From positions 148,631 to 212,630 of the forward strand of contig NZ_JBBPCO010000001.1 of the NCBI RefSeq assembly GCF_038070005.1: 64,000 bases of DNA, in the 5' to 3' direction. A program made the translations under genes and the position numbers. This stretch comes from Thermithiobacillus plumbiphilus (GTDB taxonomy: Bacteria > Pseudomonadota > Gammaproteobacteria > Acidithiobacillales > Thermithiobacillaceae). This document shows positions 19,063 to 29,458 of the stretch, in pieces (position 1 is the first letter of the stretch; every line of letters starts with the position of its first letter). The notes under the pieces are model-generated. The model saw nothing but the letters and a program-made list of their open reading frames with translations, did no database searches and was not told where the DNA came from.

Positions 19063-19832
19063 GAATTGCTATTGGTGTTGAGTACGATGGCTCGGCCTTT
19101 TGTGGCTGGCAGCGCCAGCATGGTCAGCCGAGTGTGCAGGCGGCGGTGGAAGCGGCCCTCTCACGCGTTGCCAACGAGCCTATCGAAGTCGTGGTGGCCG
19201 GGCGCACGGACACTGGTGTACATGGCATCGGCCAGGTCGCCCACTTTGATAGCAGTGCGCTTCGCAGCGAATACGCCTGGGTGCGTGGTGCCAATGCCGC
19301 CTTGCCCGCGGCCGTGAGCCTACGCTGGGCCCTTCCTGTTCCCGATGATTTCAATGCCCGCTTTTCCGCGACCGGGCGTGCCTATCGCTACCTCATTCTC
19401 AACCGCCCGGAACGGCCTGCCTTGCGTCGCCATTTCGTCAGCTGGATCTACACACCACTTGATGCCGATCTCATGCAGGCGGCGGCAGGGCATCTGATCG
19501 GGCGCCATGACTTTTCCGCATTCCGCGCCAGCAGTTGCCAGGCCAGGCACCCGGTGCGTGAACTACGGCGGCTACAGGTCACCCGCATGGGTGATCTGAT
19601 CGCCCTGGACGTGGAAGCCAACGCCTTCCTACATCACATGGTGCGCAACCTGGCCGGTGTCCTGATCGCCGTTGGCAGCGGCCAGCAGGCGCCGGGCTGG
19701 GCGGCCGAGGTGCTTGAAAGCCGCGACCGGCGGCTGGCCGGCGTCACAGCCCCCCCTGCGGGGCTCTATCTGACCCATGTCAGCTATCCCGAGCGCTTTG
19801 GCTTGCCCCAGCTTCTGGCCGAACCCTGGTAG
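19059..19832 (+). CDS. truA: tRNA pseudouridine(38-40) synthase TruA
   Basis: 257 residues. It isomerises uridines 38-40 in the tRNA anticodon stem-loop. The catalytic Asp51 lies in AGRTDTGVHG, the N-terminal strand GVEYDGSAFCGWQRQ is diagnostic, and the C-terminal FLHHMVRN motif is intact. The ATG overlaps the upstream stop as ATGA. The fimV-(membrane protein)-truA-trpF order is conserved among relatives, here interrupted by a reverse-strand dsrE gene after truA. Confidence 0.97.
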   Translation: MRIAIGVEYDGSAFCGWQRQHGQPSVQAAVEAALSRVANEPIEVVVAGRTDTGVHGIGQVAHFDSSALRSEYAWVRGANAALPAAVSLRWALPVPDDFNARFSATGRAYRYLILNRPERPALRRHFVSWIYTPLDADLMQAAAGHLIGRHDFSAFRASSCQARHPVRELRRLQVTRMGDLIALDVEANAFLHHMVRNLAGVLIAVGSGQQAPGWAAEVLESRDRRLAGVTAPPAGLYLTHVSYPERFGLPQLLAEPW

Positions 19833-19834
19833 CT

Positions 19835-20227
19835 TCAGAAACTGAGCAGCTTGTTTGCTGCCTCCAGATAGGGCAGGGCCTGGGAAACGCTGAAAGCCGG
19901 GATGTCGGGCAGCACGTCGGCTGGCGTCAGGTCAAACAGATCCATCGAGGTGGCGCAGAGCACGAATTGCGCGCCATTATCCCGTGCCAGTTGCATGAAC
20001 TGCGCCACCGATTTGCCGCCGGGCTTTGGATAGATTTCCTCGGCAACGCCTTTCTTGAGCAGCAGGGTGCCAAGGCCGGTGAAATAGACCACTACCGAAC
20101 GCTCCTCGGCCGCTGCCGTGGCCGCGAGAAAGAAAGGAGAGGCGAGGCGGCGCGGGGTATCCGGCCCGCTGGTCATGACGATGCCGAGATCGATCTGCTG
20201 CGGGGTGTTGTCCTGTGGCGTGCTCAT
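19835..20227 (-). CDS. DsrE-family small sulfur-related protein
   Basis: 130 residues with the DsrE/DsrF-like fold pattern: beta strand GIVMTSGPD, helix, strand VVVYFTG, and a later FVLCATSMDLF holding the single Cys91. In this family such a Cys often carries persulfide or polysulfide sulfur for transfer between enzymes (for example DsrE and TusD), and members are common in sulfur oxidisers. The actual partner is unknown, as no rhodanese, tusA or dsr genes are nearby. It is on the minus strand, inserted between truA and trpF, with a strong GGAGG 5 bases before its ATG. Confidence 0.8.
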   Translation of the reverse strand: MSTPQDNTPQQIDLGIVMTSGPDTPRRLASPFFLAATAAAEERSVVVYFTGLGTLLLKKGVAEEIYPKPGGKSVAQFMQLARDNGAQFVLCATSMDLFDLTPADVLPDIPAFSVSQALPYLEAANKLLSF

Positions 20228-20292
20228 GGGAACCTCCGGGAAAGATGAATCATATTAAATTATGACACTGGATTTCCGGGAAAGTTGTCGCA

Positions 20293-20320
20293 GGCTTTTC
20301 CCTGAGGGGAAAGGCTTTTC
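20293..20320 (+). repeat. Hairpin and flanking direct repeat before trpF
   Basis: TTTCCC (20297-20302) pairs with GGGAAA (20307-20312), and the word AGGCTTTTC appears at 20292-20300 and 20312-20320. The 123-base gap between dsrE and trpF has no recognisable Trp leader peptide, so classical trp attenuation is not supported. The sites may instead regulate trpF or dsrE. Confidence 0.4.
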
Positions 20321-20350
20321 TGGGCAGGGATTTACTGCTACCTTTCGCGC

Positions 20351-20971
20351 ATGATTCGTGTGAAAATTTGTGGGATCGGCTCGCGGGAAGATGCCTTGCT
20401 GGCTGCAGACGCCGGTGCGGATGCCATTGGGCTGGTGTTTTATGCCAAGAGCCCGCGCAATGTGGACATCGGGCAGGCGCAGGCCATCCTTGCCGTCTTG
20501 CCGCCTTTCGTCAGCACCGTCGGCCTGTTCGTGAATGAGACGCCTGAACGGGTGCGCGAGGTTCTGGCTCATTGCCCGCTCGATATCCTGCAGTTTCATG
20601 GTGAGGAAACGCCAGAGTATTGCGCCAGTTACAGTCGGCCCTATCTCAAGGCCCTGCGCATGCACCCGGACCTCGACCCCTTGGCTGAGATGGCGCGTCA
20701 TCCCCAGGCGCGTGCCTTTCTGCTGGACGCCTACAGTCCGCTGGCCGCAGGTGGTACCGGGCAGCTTTTCGACTGGGCGCGGGTGCCGCGCGAGAGCAGC
20801 CGGCCCCTGATCCTGGCCGGTGGCCTCGGACCCGAAAACGTGGCAGATGCCATCCGCCTGGCCCAGCCCTATGGGGTGGACGTCAGCAGTGGCGTGGAAT
20901 TGCGCCCGGGCGTCAAGGACGCGAAGCTGGTCAGGGCCTTTGTCGAACGTGCGCGCCAGGCGCGAATCTGA
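20351..20971 (+). CDS. trpF: Phosphoribosylanthranilate isomerase
   Basis: 206 residues, the usual length of monofunctional TrpF. It performs the Amadori rearrangement of phosphoribosylanthranilate to CdRP. The start MIRVKICGI holds the catalytic Cys in the KICG motif. Asp in the LLDAYSP region and the phosphate-binding GGLGPENV and VDVSSGVE motifs complete the TIM-barrel signature. trpF-trpB-trpA adjacent to accD is the conserved arrangement; trpE, trpG, trpD and trpC must lie elsewhere. Confidence 0.97.
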   Translation: MIRVKICGIGSREDALLAADAGADAIGLVFYAKSPRNVDIGQAQAILAVLPPFVSTVGLFVNETPERVREVLAHCPLDILQFHGEETPEYCASYSRPYLKALRMHPDLDPLAEMARHPQARAFLLDAYSPLAAGGTGQLFDWARVPRESSRPLILAGGLGPENVADAIRLAQPYGVDVSSGVELRPGVKDAKLVRAFVERARQARI

Positions 20972-21007
20972 GCGCGGACCTGGAATTCAATGCAGTGAGG
21001 ATGATTC

Positions 21008-22206
<1,199 letters not shown>

Positions 22207-22210
<4 letters not shown>

Positions 22211-23034
22211 GCCGTCTCGCCCCGACCTTTGCCCGTCTGCAGCAGGCCGGACAGGCCGCCATGATCCCGTTTTTCACGGCAGGCGATCCCGAGCCTACCG
22301 CCACCCTGCCGATGCTCCACGCTCTGGCTGCCGCTGGCGCCGATATCATCGAGCTTGGCGTGCCTTTTTCCGATCCCATGGCGGACGGACCCACCATTCA
22401 GCAGGCCAACGAGCGCGCCCTGCGTCATGGTATGAATCTGACGCAGGTGCTGGCGGCCGTGGCCGAATTCCGCAAGGAAAACCAGCACACACCCGTGGTG
22501 CTGATGGGCTATCTCAACCCTGTCGAGGTCATGGGTTATGAAGCCTTCGCGAAGGCGGCCGCCTTCGCCGGGGTGGATGGCGTGATCACCGTGGACATGC
22601 CCCCCGAGGAGGCCGAGGCACTGATATCCGTGCTGCGCGCCCGGGCCATCGATCCGATCTTCCTGCTGGCGCCGACCAGCAGCGAGACCCGCATGCAGCG
22701 CGTGGCGGCGGTGGCGAGCGGTTTCGTCTATTATGTCTCCATGCGCGGCGTTACCGGGGCCGGTGGCCTCGATATGGCCGAGGTGGCAGCCCGGATCGCG
22801 CGGGTGCGCCAGCATACCAGCCTGCCCCTTGGGGTGGGCTTCGGCATTCAGGATGCCGCTACGGCCGCCGCCATGGCCAGGATGGCCGATGCCGTGGTGG
22901 TGGGCAGTGCCGTGGTGCGCGAGATTGCAGCAGCCTCTGACGTAGCGGATGCAGTTGCCCGTGCCGGCAGGCTGGTAAAGGAGATGGCCGTGGCCGTGCA
23001 CAAGGCGCGTCAGGCTGTACAGGAGATTGCATGA
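22207..23034 (+). CDS. trpA: Tryptophan synthase alpha chain
   Basis: 275 residues. It cleaves indole-3-glycerol phosphate and channels indole to TrpB. The motif [16 protein letters not shown] contains the catalytic Glu and Asp, and [11 protein letters not shown] and GFGIQD form the phosphate-binding loops of the TIM barrel. Both ends overlap neighbours as ATGA (trpB before, accD after), giving a continuous translationally coupled trpB-trpA-accD run. Confidence 0.97.
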
Positions 23035-23912
23035 GCTGGTTCGAGAAGCTGCTGCCCCCGAAGATCAAGAAAGACAAGAACGCCAAGGCCGAAGAGAACA
23101 AACGCGCCGTACCTGAAGGGCTGTGGTCCAAGTGTCCGACCTGCCAGAGCGTGCTTTTCAAGGCGGAAATCGAGGAAAACCAGGACGTCTGCCCCAAGTG
23201 CGGGCACCACAACCGCATTGGCGCACGGCGGCGGCTGGACCTCTTTCTCGATCCTGAGCCCCGCCTGGAACTCGGCGCCCACTACATTCCGGTCGACCCG
23301 CTGCGTTTCAAGGACCAGAAGCGTTACAAGGATCGCATTGCCGCGGCCCAGCAGGCCACCGGTGAGACCGATGCCCTGGTGGCCATGCGGGGGCAGCTCA
23401 AGGGCCTGCCGGTAGTGGCCACAGCCTTCGAATTCAGCTTCATGGGTGGCAGCATGGGCTCCGTGGTCGGGGCGCGTTTCGCCAAGGCGGCGGAAACGGC
23501 CCTGCAAAACCGCATTCCGCTGGTCTGCTTTTCTGCTTCCGGCGGGGCGCGCATGCAGGAAGCCCTGCTCTCCCTGATGCAGATGGCCAAGACTTCGGCC
23601 GCCCTGGAGAAGCTGGCCAAGGCCGGCATTCCCTACATCTCGGTGATGACCGATCCGACCATGGGTGGCGTGTCCGCCAGCCTTGCCATGCTCGGCGACA
23701 TCCAGATCGCTGAACCCAAGGCTTTGATCGGCTTCGCAGGACCCCGGGTGATCGAGCAGACCATTCGCGAAACCCTGCCGGAGGGCTTTCAGCGTTCGGA
23801 ATATCTGCTGGAGCACGGCGCCATCGACATGATCGTCGATCGCCGCGCGATGCGTGACACCATTGCCAGCCTGCTGAGCACCCTGACGCAGCAGCCCCTG
23901 CGCCAGGCCTGA
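23031..23912 (+). CDS. accD: Acetyl-CoA carboxylase carboxyltransferase subunit beta
   Basis: 293 residues. An N-terminal zinc ribbon with paired Cys motifs (CPTCQ and CPKCG, about residues 38-61) is followed by the crotonase-like carboxyltransferase core ([25 protein letters not shown]). With AccA it transfers CO2 from biotin to acetyl-CoA to form malonyl-CoA for fatty-acid synthesis. The zinc ribbon of E. coli AccD also binds nucleic acid and its own mRNA. Coupled to trpA; folC follows 28 bases later. Confidence 0.97.
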   Translation: MSWFEKLLPPKIKKDKNAKAEENKRAVPEGLWSKCPTCQSVLFKAEIEENQDVCPKCGHHNRIGARRRLDLFLDPEPRLELGAHYIPVDPLRFKDQKRYKDRIAAAQQATGETDALVAMRGQLKGLPVVATAFEFSFMGGSMGSVVGARFAKAAETALQNRIPLVCFSASGGARMQEALLSLMQMAKTSAALEKLAKAGIPYISVMTDPTMGGVSASLAMLGDIQIAEPKALIGFAGPRVIEQTIRETLPEGFQRSEYLLEHGAIDMIVDRRAMRDTIASLLSTLTQQPLRQA

Positions 23913-23940
23913 TGCTGGATTTTCCAGAAGCGCAGTCGTC

Positions 23941-25221
23941 GTGATTGCCCCGGGAATCAATGCCTGGTTGAGACGCCTCGAGGCCATGCAGCCGGCACGT
24001 ATCGAGCTGGGCCTGGAGCGCGTGCGCGCGGCCATGGCAGGCATGGGCCTGCCTGCGCGTTTGCCCGTACCGACCCTGCTGGTGGGGGGGACCAACGGCA
24101 AGGGCTCGGCGGTGGCTTATCTCAAAGCCATGCTGTCGGCTGCCGGATACCGGGTTGGCGCCTACACCAGCCCCCATCTGCTGCGCTACAACGAACGCAT
24201 AGCCATTGGCGACCAGTTCATCAACGACGACGCGCTGGTTGCCACCTTTGAGGCCGTGGAAGCTGGCCGTGGCGACCTGCCACTCACCTATTTCGAGTTC
24301 GGGACCCTGGCCGCGGTGCAGGCCTTCCTGCAAGCCGAGGTGGAGATCATTCTGCTGGAAGTGGGGCTGGGCGGGCGGCTGGACGCGGTGAATGCCTTCG
24401 AGCCGGATCTATCCCTGCTGATGAGTCTGGACCTTGATCACCGTGACTGGCTCGGGCCGGACAGGGAAAGCATCGCGCGCGAGAAGACCGGCATCTTTCG
24501 CGCCGGTGTGCCAGCCGTCTGCGCCGATCCACAGCCGCCACTGGCGGTCTCGGTCGCCGCCGAACGGCTTGGCCTACCACTCTATCAGGCTGGCCGGGAT
24601 TTCCGGGTGCAGCGTGCAGGAACTGATGCTTGGGACTGGACAGGGCCGGGTGGCGAGCTGCTGGAACTGCGCTTGCCGGCCTTGGCGGGCAAGCATCAAC
24701 TCGCCAATGCCGCTGCCTGCATCTGCGCGCTGCACGCCCTGCCGCAACTTGAAGTCCCGGAGCAAGCCGTGCGCGCCGGCCTTGCAAAGGCTCGCATTGC
24801 CGGGCGTTTTCAAAGCGTCCAGCGCGCTGGCAGGCCGGTCCTCATTCTCGATGTGGCGCACAATCCCGATGCCGCCCGCGCCCTGGCGGCGAATCTCGCA
24901 AGCCTGCCTGGCCCCGGTCGCGTGCAGGCGATGGTCGGCATGCTGGCGGACAAGGATCACGCGGCAACCCTGGAGCCCTTGATCCCCCATGTGGATCGCT
25001 GGTTCTGTATCACCCCGGACAGCCCGCGTGCCCTGGATGCCGGTACCCTGGCATCGATCCTGCGCGGATTGGGCGCCTCCAGAGTGGAGACCCCGGGCGA
25101 TGCGGCAAGGGCCCTCCGCGCTGCGGAAGCTGGTGCCGAAGGTCGGGATGTCGTGCTCGTTTTCGGTTCATTTCTGACCGTGGCCGCGGCCGCGGCACTG
25201 GAGCAATTAGATGTCGCTTGA
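23941..25221 (+). CDS. folC: Folylpolyglutamate/dihydrofolate synthase
   Basis: 426 residues from GTG 23941. A Mur-ligase-like ATP-grasping enzyme that adds glutamate to dihydropteroate and to folates. P-loop GGTNGKGSAVA, followed by TSPHLLRYNERI, LLEVGLGGRLDA and HRDWLG, are the family signatures; ILDVAHNPDAA in the C-terminal domain binds glutamate. The accD-folC-SPOR-cvpA-purF order is the conserved dedD-type cluster. The 3' end overlaps the SPOR gene by 11 bases. Confidence 0.96.
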   Translation: MIAPGINAWLRRLEAMQPARIELGLERVRAAMAGMGLPARLPVPTLLVGGTNGKGSAVAYLKAMLSAAGYRVGAYTSPHLLRYNERIAIGDQFINDDALVATFEAVEAGRGDLPLTYFEFGTLAAVQAFLQAEVEIILLEVGLGGRLDAVNAFEPDLSLLMSLDLDHRDWLGPDRESIAREKTGIFRAGVPAVCADPQPPLAVSVAAERLGLPLYQAGRDFRVQRAGTDAWDWTGPGGELLELRLPALAGKHQLANAAACICALHALPQLEVPEQAVRAGLAKARIAGRFQSVQRAGRPVLILDVAHNPDAARALAANLASLPGPGRVQAMVGMLADKDHAATLEPLIPHVDRWFCITPDSPRALDAGTLASILRGLGASRVETPGDAARALRAAEAGAEGRDVVLVFGSFLTVAAAAALEQLDVA

Positions 25222-26176
25222 TGCACGAGGGAAGGACGTGAAAGAAACCGGCCAGGACAAGGAATTCGAATCTTTTGATAATTTCTGGGATGACGAACCG
25301 CGCGATCGGCGCCCTGGGCCGGCCCCCAGGCGCTTGAGCCAGTTCGTGCTCGGCGGCTTTGCCGCCGTGCTTGTGGTGCTGCTGATGGTGTTCATGTTCA
25401 GTGATCGGGAGCCGCCTGAGAAGTCGCGGAATGGAGCGCAGTCCGAACTGGTCATCCCGCTCGATAGCCCGGTAGCGGCCGATGATACCGGCAATTCCGG
25501 ACAGCAGCCGGTACCGCCACTGGCGGCAGCTCCCGAAGATGGCGAGCCTTTTGTCGGCGCCCAGGACGGTGGCGCCCCGATCACGGCGGACGGCTCACTG
25601 GCATCTGCCAATACCAGCCAGTCGGCGATGGACGTTCGTCGGGATGCGCCTCAAGACGCGCCACAACCAGCACAGGCCGCCAGACCGGCAAGTCCACCTG
25701 TTCCCTATGAACTGGGTATGGCCCCGCGCCCGGCGGCGCGGCCGGAAGCCGTGGCGCCGAAGGCCGCCCCCGCGGACCGGAACGACGCTGGCAAGGCCAT
25801 TCCTGTCACACCGGGCGAGCCAGTTGCGGACACCGGCCAGGCAAACCCGCGAGAGGCCGGCCTGCAGGCGCGCCTGGCCCGCGAAAGTGCGCAGGCGGCG
25901 CAACCGGCCGCTGCGACGCCGGCCGTTTCAGATAAGGAAGCCCGTGTATTCCTGGTACAGCTTGGCGCCTTCAAGGCGCGTGAAAATGCCGACAAGCTGC
26001 TGCAGTCGCTGGGCAGTACCGGAAATCTGAAGCTGCATGTGGTGGAGGACGCCGCGCGCGGCGTGTACAAGGTCCAAAGCGGTCCTTATGCCGAGGCGAC
26101 CGAAGCCCGGCAGGCCAGAGAGCAGATCATGCGCCAGGCTGGCAACATCCAGCCGATCATCCTGCCAGTTCGCTGA
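25211..26176 (+). CDS. SPOR-domain membrane protein (DedD-like)
   Basis: 321 residues. An acidic cytoplasmic N-terminus, one membrane helix (about 42-60), a long Pro/Ala/Gln-rich periplasmic linker and a C-terminal SPOR domain (about 240-315: VFLVQLGAFKARENA, YKVQSGPY). SPOR domains bind glycan strands lacking stem peptides at the division septum. Position between folC and cvpA is that of E. coli dedD, a division protein, although the linker is low-complexity and not alignable by eye. The gene starts within the folC end. Confidence 0.9.
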   Translation: MSLDARGKDVKETGQDKEFESFDNFWDDEPRDRRPGPAPRRLSQFVLGGFAAVLVVLLMVFMFSDREPPEKSRNGAQSELVIPLDSPVAADDTGNSGQQPVPPLAAAPEDGEPFVGAQDGGAPITADGSLASANTSQSAMDVRRDAPQDAPQPAQAARPASPPVPYELGMAPRPAARPEAVAPKAAPADRNDAGKAIPVTPGEPVADTGQANPREAGLQARLARESAQAAQPAAATPAVSDKEARVFLVQLGAFKARENADKLLQSLGSTGNLKLHVVEDAARGVYKVQSGPYAEATEARQAREQIMRQAGNIQPIILPVR

Positions 26177-26202
26177 TCTACTGATTCGGCGCGGAGCAAC
26201 AC

Positions 26203-26712
26203 ATGGTCTGGTTTGATTATCTGCTGCTTGGCATCCTGTTGCTTTCGACGCTGGTGGGGCTGCTCCGGGGATTCGTCCGCGAGGTCTTTTCGCTGCTCCT
26301 GTGGGCCGTCGGCCTGTATGTGGCCTTTCACTTTGCGACGCCCGCGGGAGAGTTGCTCGCACCCTTTTTCAGCTCGCCCTTTCTGCGTGTCGTCGGTGGC
26401 TTTCTGCTGCTCTTCCTGCTGACGGTGTTTGTCGGCAATCTTTTCGCCATGCTGCTGCAGCATCTCCTGAACAAGGCCGGCCTGTCGGTCGTGGACCGGG
26501 GGCTGGGCGGTGGTTTCGGGCTGCTACGGGCGCTTCTCGTGAGCGGCGCGCTGGTATTGCTGATCCAGGCAAGCTCGCTGACCCGGAGCGACTGGTATCG
26601 CCATTCCCTGACCATTCCCTGGTTCACGCCAGTGGCGCATACGTTGTATAATCATTTGCCTGAATCGTTGTCTAAGGTCCTGCGACCCAAACCAGAGGTG
26701 GAGTCCCCTTGA
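26203..26712 (+). CDS. cvpA: CvpA-family membrane protein
   Basis: 169 residues with four hydrophobic helices. The motif FDYLLLGILLLSTLVGLLRG at the N-terminus and the DRGLGGGFGLLRA stretch are typical of CvpA, first named for colicin V production and often found directly before purF. Its biochemical role is still unclear, though in enterics it affects envelope stress and bile resistance. The stop overlaps the TTG start of purF (TTGA). Confidence 0.93.
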   Translation: MVWFDYLLLGILLLSTLVGLLRGFVREVFSLLLWAVGLYVAFHFATPAGELLAPFFSSPFLRVVGGFLLLFLLTVFVGNLFAMLLQHLLNKAGLSVVDRGLGGGFGLLRALLVSGALVLLIQASSLTRSDWYRHSLTIPWFTPVAHTLYNHLPESLSKVLRPKPEVESP

Positions 26713-28166
26713 ACGCTTCCTCGCCTTGCCACGCTGCATCCCCCCGTACCCTGCTGCTCGATGATGATCATTTTCATGATGAATGTGGTGTCGTCGGCAT
26801 TTTTGCACACCCCGAGGCCGCCAACCTGGCTTATCTGGGCCTTTATGCGCTTCAGCACCGCGGCCAGGAGGCCGCCGGTATCGTCTCCAGCGATGGAGAG
26901 AAATTCCATAATCATCGTGGCATGGGTCGGGTGGCCGATGTTTTCAAGGCCGATGACATAGTCAGGCTGCTGGGAAATCGTGCCATCGGCCATGTGCGTT
27001 ATTCCACCACGGGCGGCTCGGTGCTGCGCAATACCCAGCCCCTGCACATCAAGTATCGGCACGGCTCGCTGGCCCTGGCCCACAATGGCAATCTGGTGAA
27101 CGCCAAAGAACTGCGCGAAGAACTGGAGCATGCCGGCTCCATTTTCCACACCGACATGGATACCGAGGTCATCCTGCACCTGGTTGCGCGTACCGAGGGC
27201 AAGGATGCCGGCGAGCGCCTCGCGACTGCCCTGACGCGGACCAAGGGCGCCTATTCGCTGGTGGCCCTGACCGAGACCCGTCTGATCGGCGTGCGTGATC
27301 CCCTGGGTTTCCGGCCTCTGGTGCTCGGGCGACTGGACTCCGGTGGCTATGTGCTGGCCTCGGAAACCTGCGCCCTGGATCTGATCGGCGCGGAGTTCGT
27401 GCGTGACATCGCGGCCGGTGAGATGGTCATCATATCCGAGGGCGGCATCGAGTCGCGCTTTCCCTTTGCGCCGACACAGCGGCGCATGTGCGTCTTTGAG
27501 TACATCTATTTCGCCCGCCCCGACAGCACGCTCGATGGCATCAATGTCTATCAGGCGCGCAAGCGCATCGGGCGCGAGCTGGCGCGCCTGTTCCCGCGTG
27601 ACGCCGATGTCGTCGTCCCGGTGCCGGACTCGGGCGTGGCGGCGGCCATGGGTTATGCCGAGGCTACGGGCATCCCCTTCGAGCTGGGTCTGATCCGCAA
27701 CCATTACGTGGGTCGCACCTTCATTCAGCCGGCCCAGTCGGTGCGCGACTTCGGTGTCAAGGTCAAGCTCAATCCCATGCCCTCCGTGCTCAAGGGCAAA
27801 CGCGTGGTACTGGTGGATGACTCCATCGTGCGCGGTACCACCAGCGCCAAGATCGTCAATCTGGTGCGGGATGCCGGGGCCCGCGAGGTGCATTTCCTGG
27901 TCAGCTCGCCGCCCACCACCGGGCCCTGCCATTATGGCATCAACACCCCGGACCGCTCGCAGCTGATCGCCGCCCAGCATACCGAGGAAGAGGTGCGCAA
28001 GCTGATCAATGCCGACAGCCTGGGTTATATCTCCATCGAGGCCCTCTACCAGGCCATGGGTGGACGTGAGGCGGGCTATTGCGACGCCTGTTTCTCGGGG
28101 GATTATCCGATCTTCCAGGATCATGGCATGAGTGCGCGGCAGTTGCGCCTGATCCGGGAGGCCTGA
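26709..28166 (+). CDS. purF: Amidophosphoribosyltransferase, iron-sulfur/propeptide type
   Basis: 485 residues from TTG 26709. It forms phosphoribosylamine from PRPP and glutamine, the first step of purine synthesis. The catalytic nucleophile is the Cys26 of ECGVVGI, preceded by a 25-residue leader that must be removed. The PRPP-binding loop VVLVDDSIVRGTTS is intact. Four Cys positions (RRMCVFEY, GPCHYG, and YCDACF with two) match the [4Fe-4S] ligands of Bacillus subtilis PurF. The E. coli enzyme lacks both leader and cluster. The start is a TTG in the cvpA stop. The pathway role is firm; cluster binding is predicted by homology. Confidence 0.96.
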   Translation: MNASSPCHAASPRTLLLDDDHFHDECGVVGIFAHPEAANLAYLGLYALQHRGQEAAGIVSSDGEKFHNHRGMGRVADVFKADDIVRLLGNRAIGHVRYSTTGGSVLRNTQPLHIKYRHGSLALAHNGNLVNAKELREELEHAGSIFHTDMDTEVILHLVARTEGKDAGERLATALTRTKGAYSLVALTETRLIGVRDPLGFRPLVLGRLDSGGYVLASETCALDLIGAEFVRDIAAGEMVIISEGGIESRFPFAPTQRRMCVFEYIYFARPDSTLDGINVYQARKRIGRELARLFPRDADVVVPVPDSGVAAAMGYAEATGIPFELGLIRNHYVGRTFIQPAQSVRDFGVKVKLNPMPSVLKGKRVVLVDDSIVRGTTSAKIVNLVRDAGAREVHFLVSSPPTTGPCHYGINTPDRSQLIAAQHTEEEVRKLINADSLGYISIEALYQAMGGREAGYCDACFSGDYPIFQDHGMSARQLRLIREA

Positions 28167-29366
28167 GTGGACGAGGAATCCCTGCAGGAGTCAGGCTGGC
28201 ACATCGATACCCTGGCCGTTCGCGCCGGGGTGCATACCACGGCCGAAGGCGAACACAGCGAGCCGATCTACCCGACCTCCTCCTACCGCTTCAAGAGCGC
28301 GGCGGAGGCCGCGGCGCGCTTTGCCGGTGAACCCGGCAATGTCTACAGCCGTTACACCAATCCCACCGTGCGCGCCTTCGAGGAGCGACTGGCCGCCCTG
28401 GAAGGGGCGGAGGTCGGTGTCGCGACCGGCTCGGGCATGGCTGCCTGTCTCGCGGTCTTCATGGGGCATTTGAAGGCGGGCGATCATGTGGTCGCATCGC
28501 GCGCCATCTTCGGCACCACGGTACAGATGCTGAGCAACATTCTGGGCCGCTTCGGGTTGGAAACCACTTTCGTGGATCTCACCGATCCGGCGGCCTGGCG
28601 CGCGGCCATCCGTCCCAATACCCGCATGCTGTTTCTGGAAACGCCCAGCAACCCCATGACCGAGATCGGGGATCTGCAGGCGCTGGCGGAAATCGCCCAT
28701 GGAGCCGGCGCCCTGCTGGTGGTGGACAATACCTTCTGCACCCCGGCGCTGCAGCGCCCGCTGGAATGGGGCGCGGATGTGGTGGTGCAGGCGGCGACCA
28801 AGTACATCGATGGTCAGGGCCGCTGCCTGGGTGGCGCGGCACTCGGACGCCGGGAACTGATGGAACCGGTTCGTGGATTCCTGCGCACCGCAGGCCCCAG
28901 CCTCAGCCCCTTCAACGCCTGGGTCTTTCTGAAGGGTCTGGAAACCCTGTCCCTGCGCATGGAGCGTCATTGCGCCTCGGCCCAAACCCTGGCCGAGTGG
29001 CTGGAGGCGCAGCCGCAGGTCACTCGGGTATTCTATCCAGGACTTGCCAGCCATCCGCAGCATGCGCTCGCCAGGCGTCAGCAGAAAGCCGCTGGTGGCA
29101 TCCTGTCCTTTGATGTCAAAGGCGGTCAGCCGGCAGCCTGGGTCTTCATGGATGCCCTGCGGATCTGCTCGATCAGCGCCAATCTGGGGGATGCCAAGAC
29201 CATCGTCACCCATGCCGCGACCACCACCCACAGCCGGGTGAGCCCGGAGGCGCGCGCGGCGGCGGGAATCACCGATGGCCTGGTACGCATCAGCGTCGGG
29301 CTGGAGGATGTCCGGGATCTGCAGGCGGATATTGCCCGCGGGCTTGCGGCAGCCGGGGCGTTCTGA
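28167..29366 (+). CDS. metZ: O-succinylhomoserine sulfhydrylase
   Basis: 399 residues from GTG 28167, directly abutting the purF stop. A PLP enzyme of the Cys/Met metabolism family. Lys212 in ATKYIDGQGR binds the cofactor, and SRYTNPTV, ETPSNP and VVDNTF are family motifs. The GQGRCLGG pattern after the lysine is typical of MetZ rather than cystathionine gamma-synthase. It makes homocysteine directly from O-succinylhomoserine and sulfide, bypassing cystathionine, which suits a sulfur-metabolising organism. purF-metZ adjacency is shared with Pseudomonas. Confidence 0.93.
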   Translation: MDEESLQESGWHIDTLAVRAGVHTTAEGEHSEPIYPTSSYRFKSAAEAAARFAGEPGNVYSRYTNPTVRAFEERLAALEGAEVGVATGSGMAACLAVFMGHLKAGDHVVASRAIFGTTVQMLSNILGRFGLETTFVDLTDPAAWRAAIRPNTRMLFLETPSNPMTEIGDLQALAEIAHGAGALLVVDNTFCTPALQRPLEWGADVVVQAATKYIDGQGRCLGGAALGRRELMEPVRGFLRTAGPSLSPFNAWVFLKGLETLSLRMERHCASAQTLAEWLEAQPQVTRVFYPGLASHPQHALARRQQKAAGGILSFDVKGGQPAAWVFMDALRICSISANLGDAKTIVTHAATTTHSRVSPEARAAAGITDGLVRISVGLEDVRDLQADIARGLAAAGAF

Positions 29367-29378
29367 CCCGGATTACCC

Positions 29379-29406
29379 TTGCGGCAAACATTCGCCCTTT
29401 TATGGT
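29379..29406 (+). promoter_or_regulatory. Possible promoter of the CBS-domain gene
   Basis: TTGCGG (29379-29384), a 16-base spacer and TATGGT (29401-29406), each 4 of 6 matches, lie about 50 bases upstream of the CBS gene. A very strong AAGGAGG (29444-29450) precedes its ATG by 8 bases. Confidence 0.35.
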
Positions 29407-29458
29407 CTATTACTAAGGGTAGGCGACCATTGCATCCTTAACCAAGGAGGAGCGGATC

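Noticed and set aside
20228-20350. A trp-type attenuator before trpF
   Set aside because: A hairpin is present, but I found no leader peptide with adjacent Trp codons and no alternative pairing typical of attenuation.
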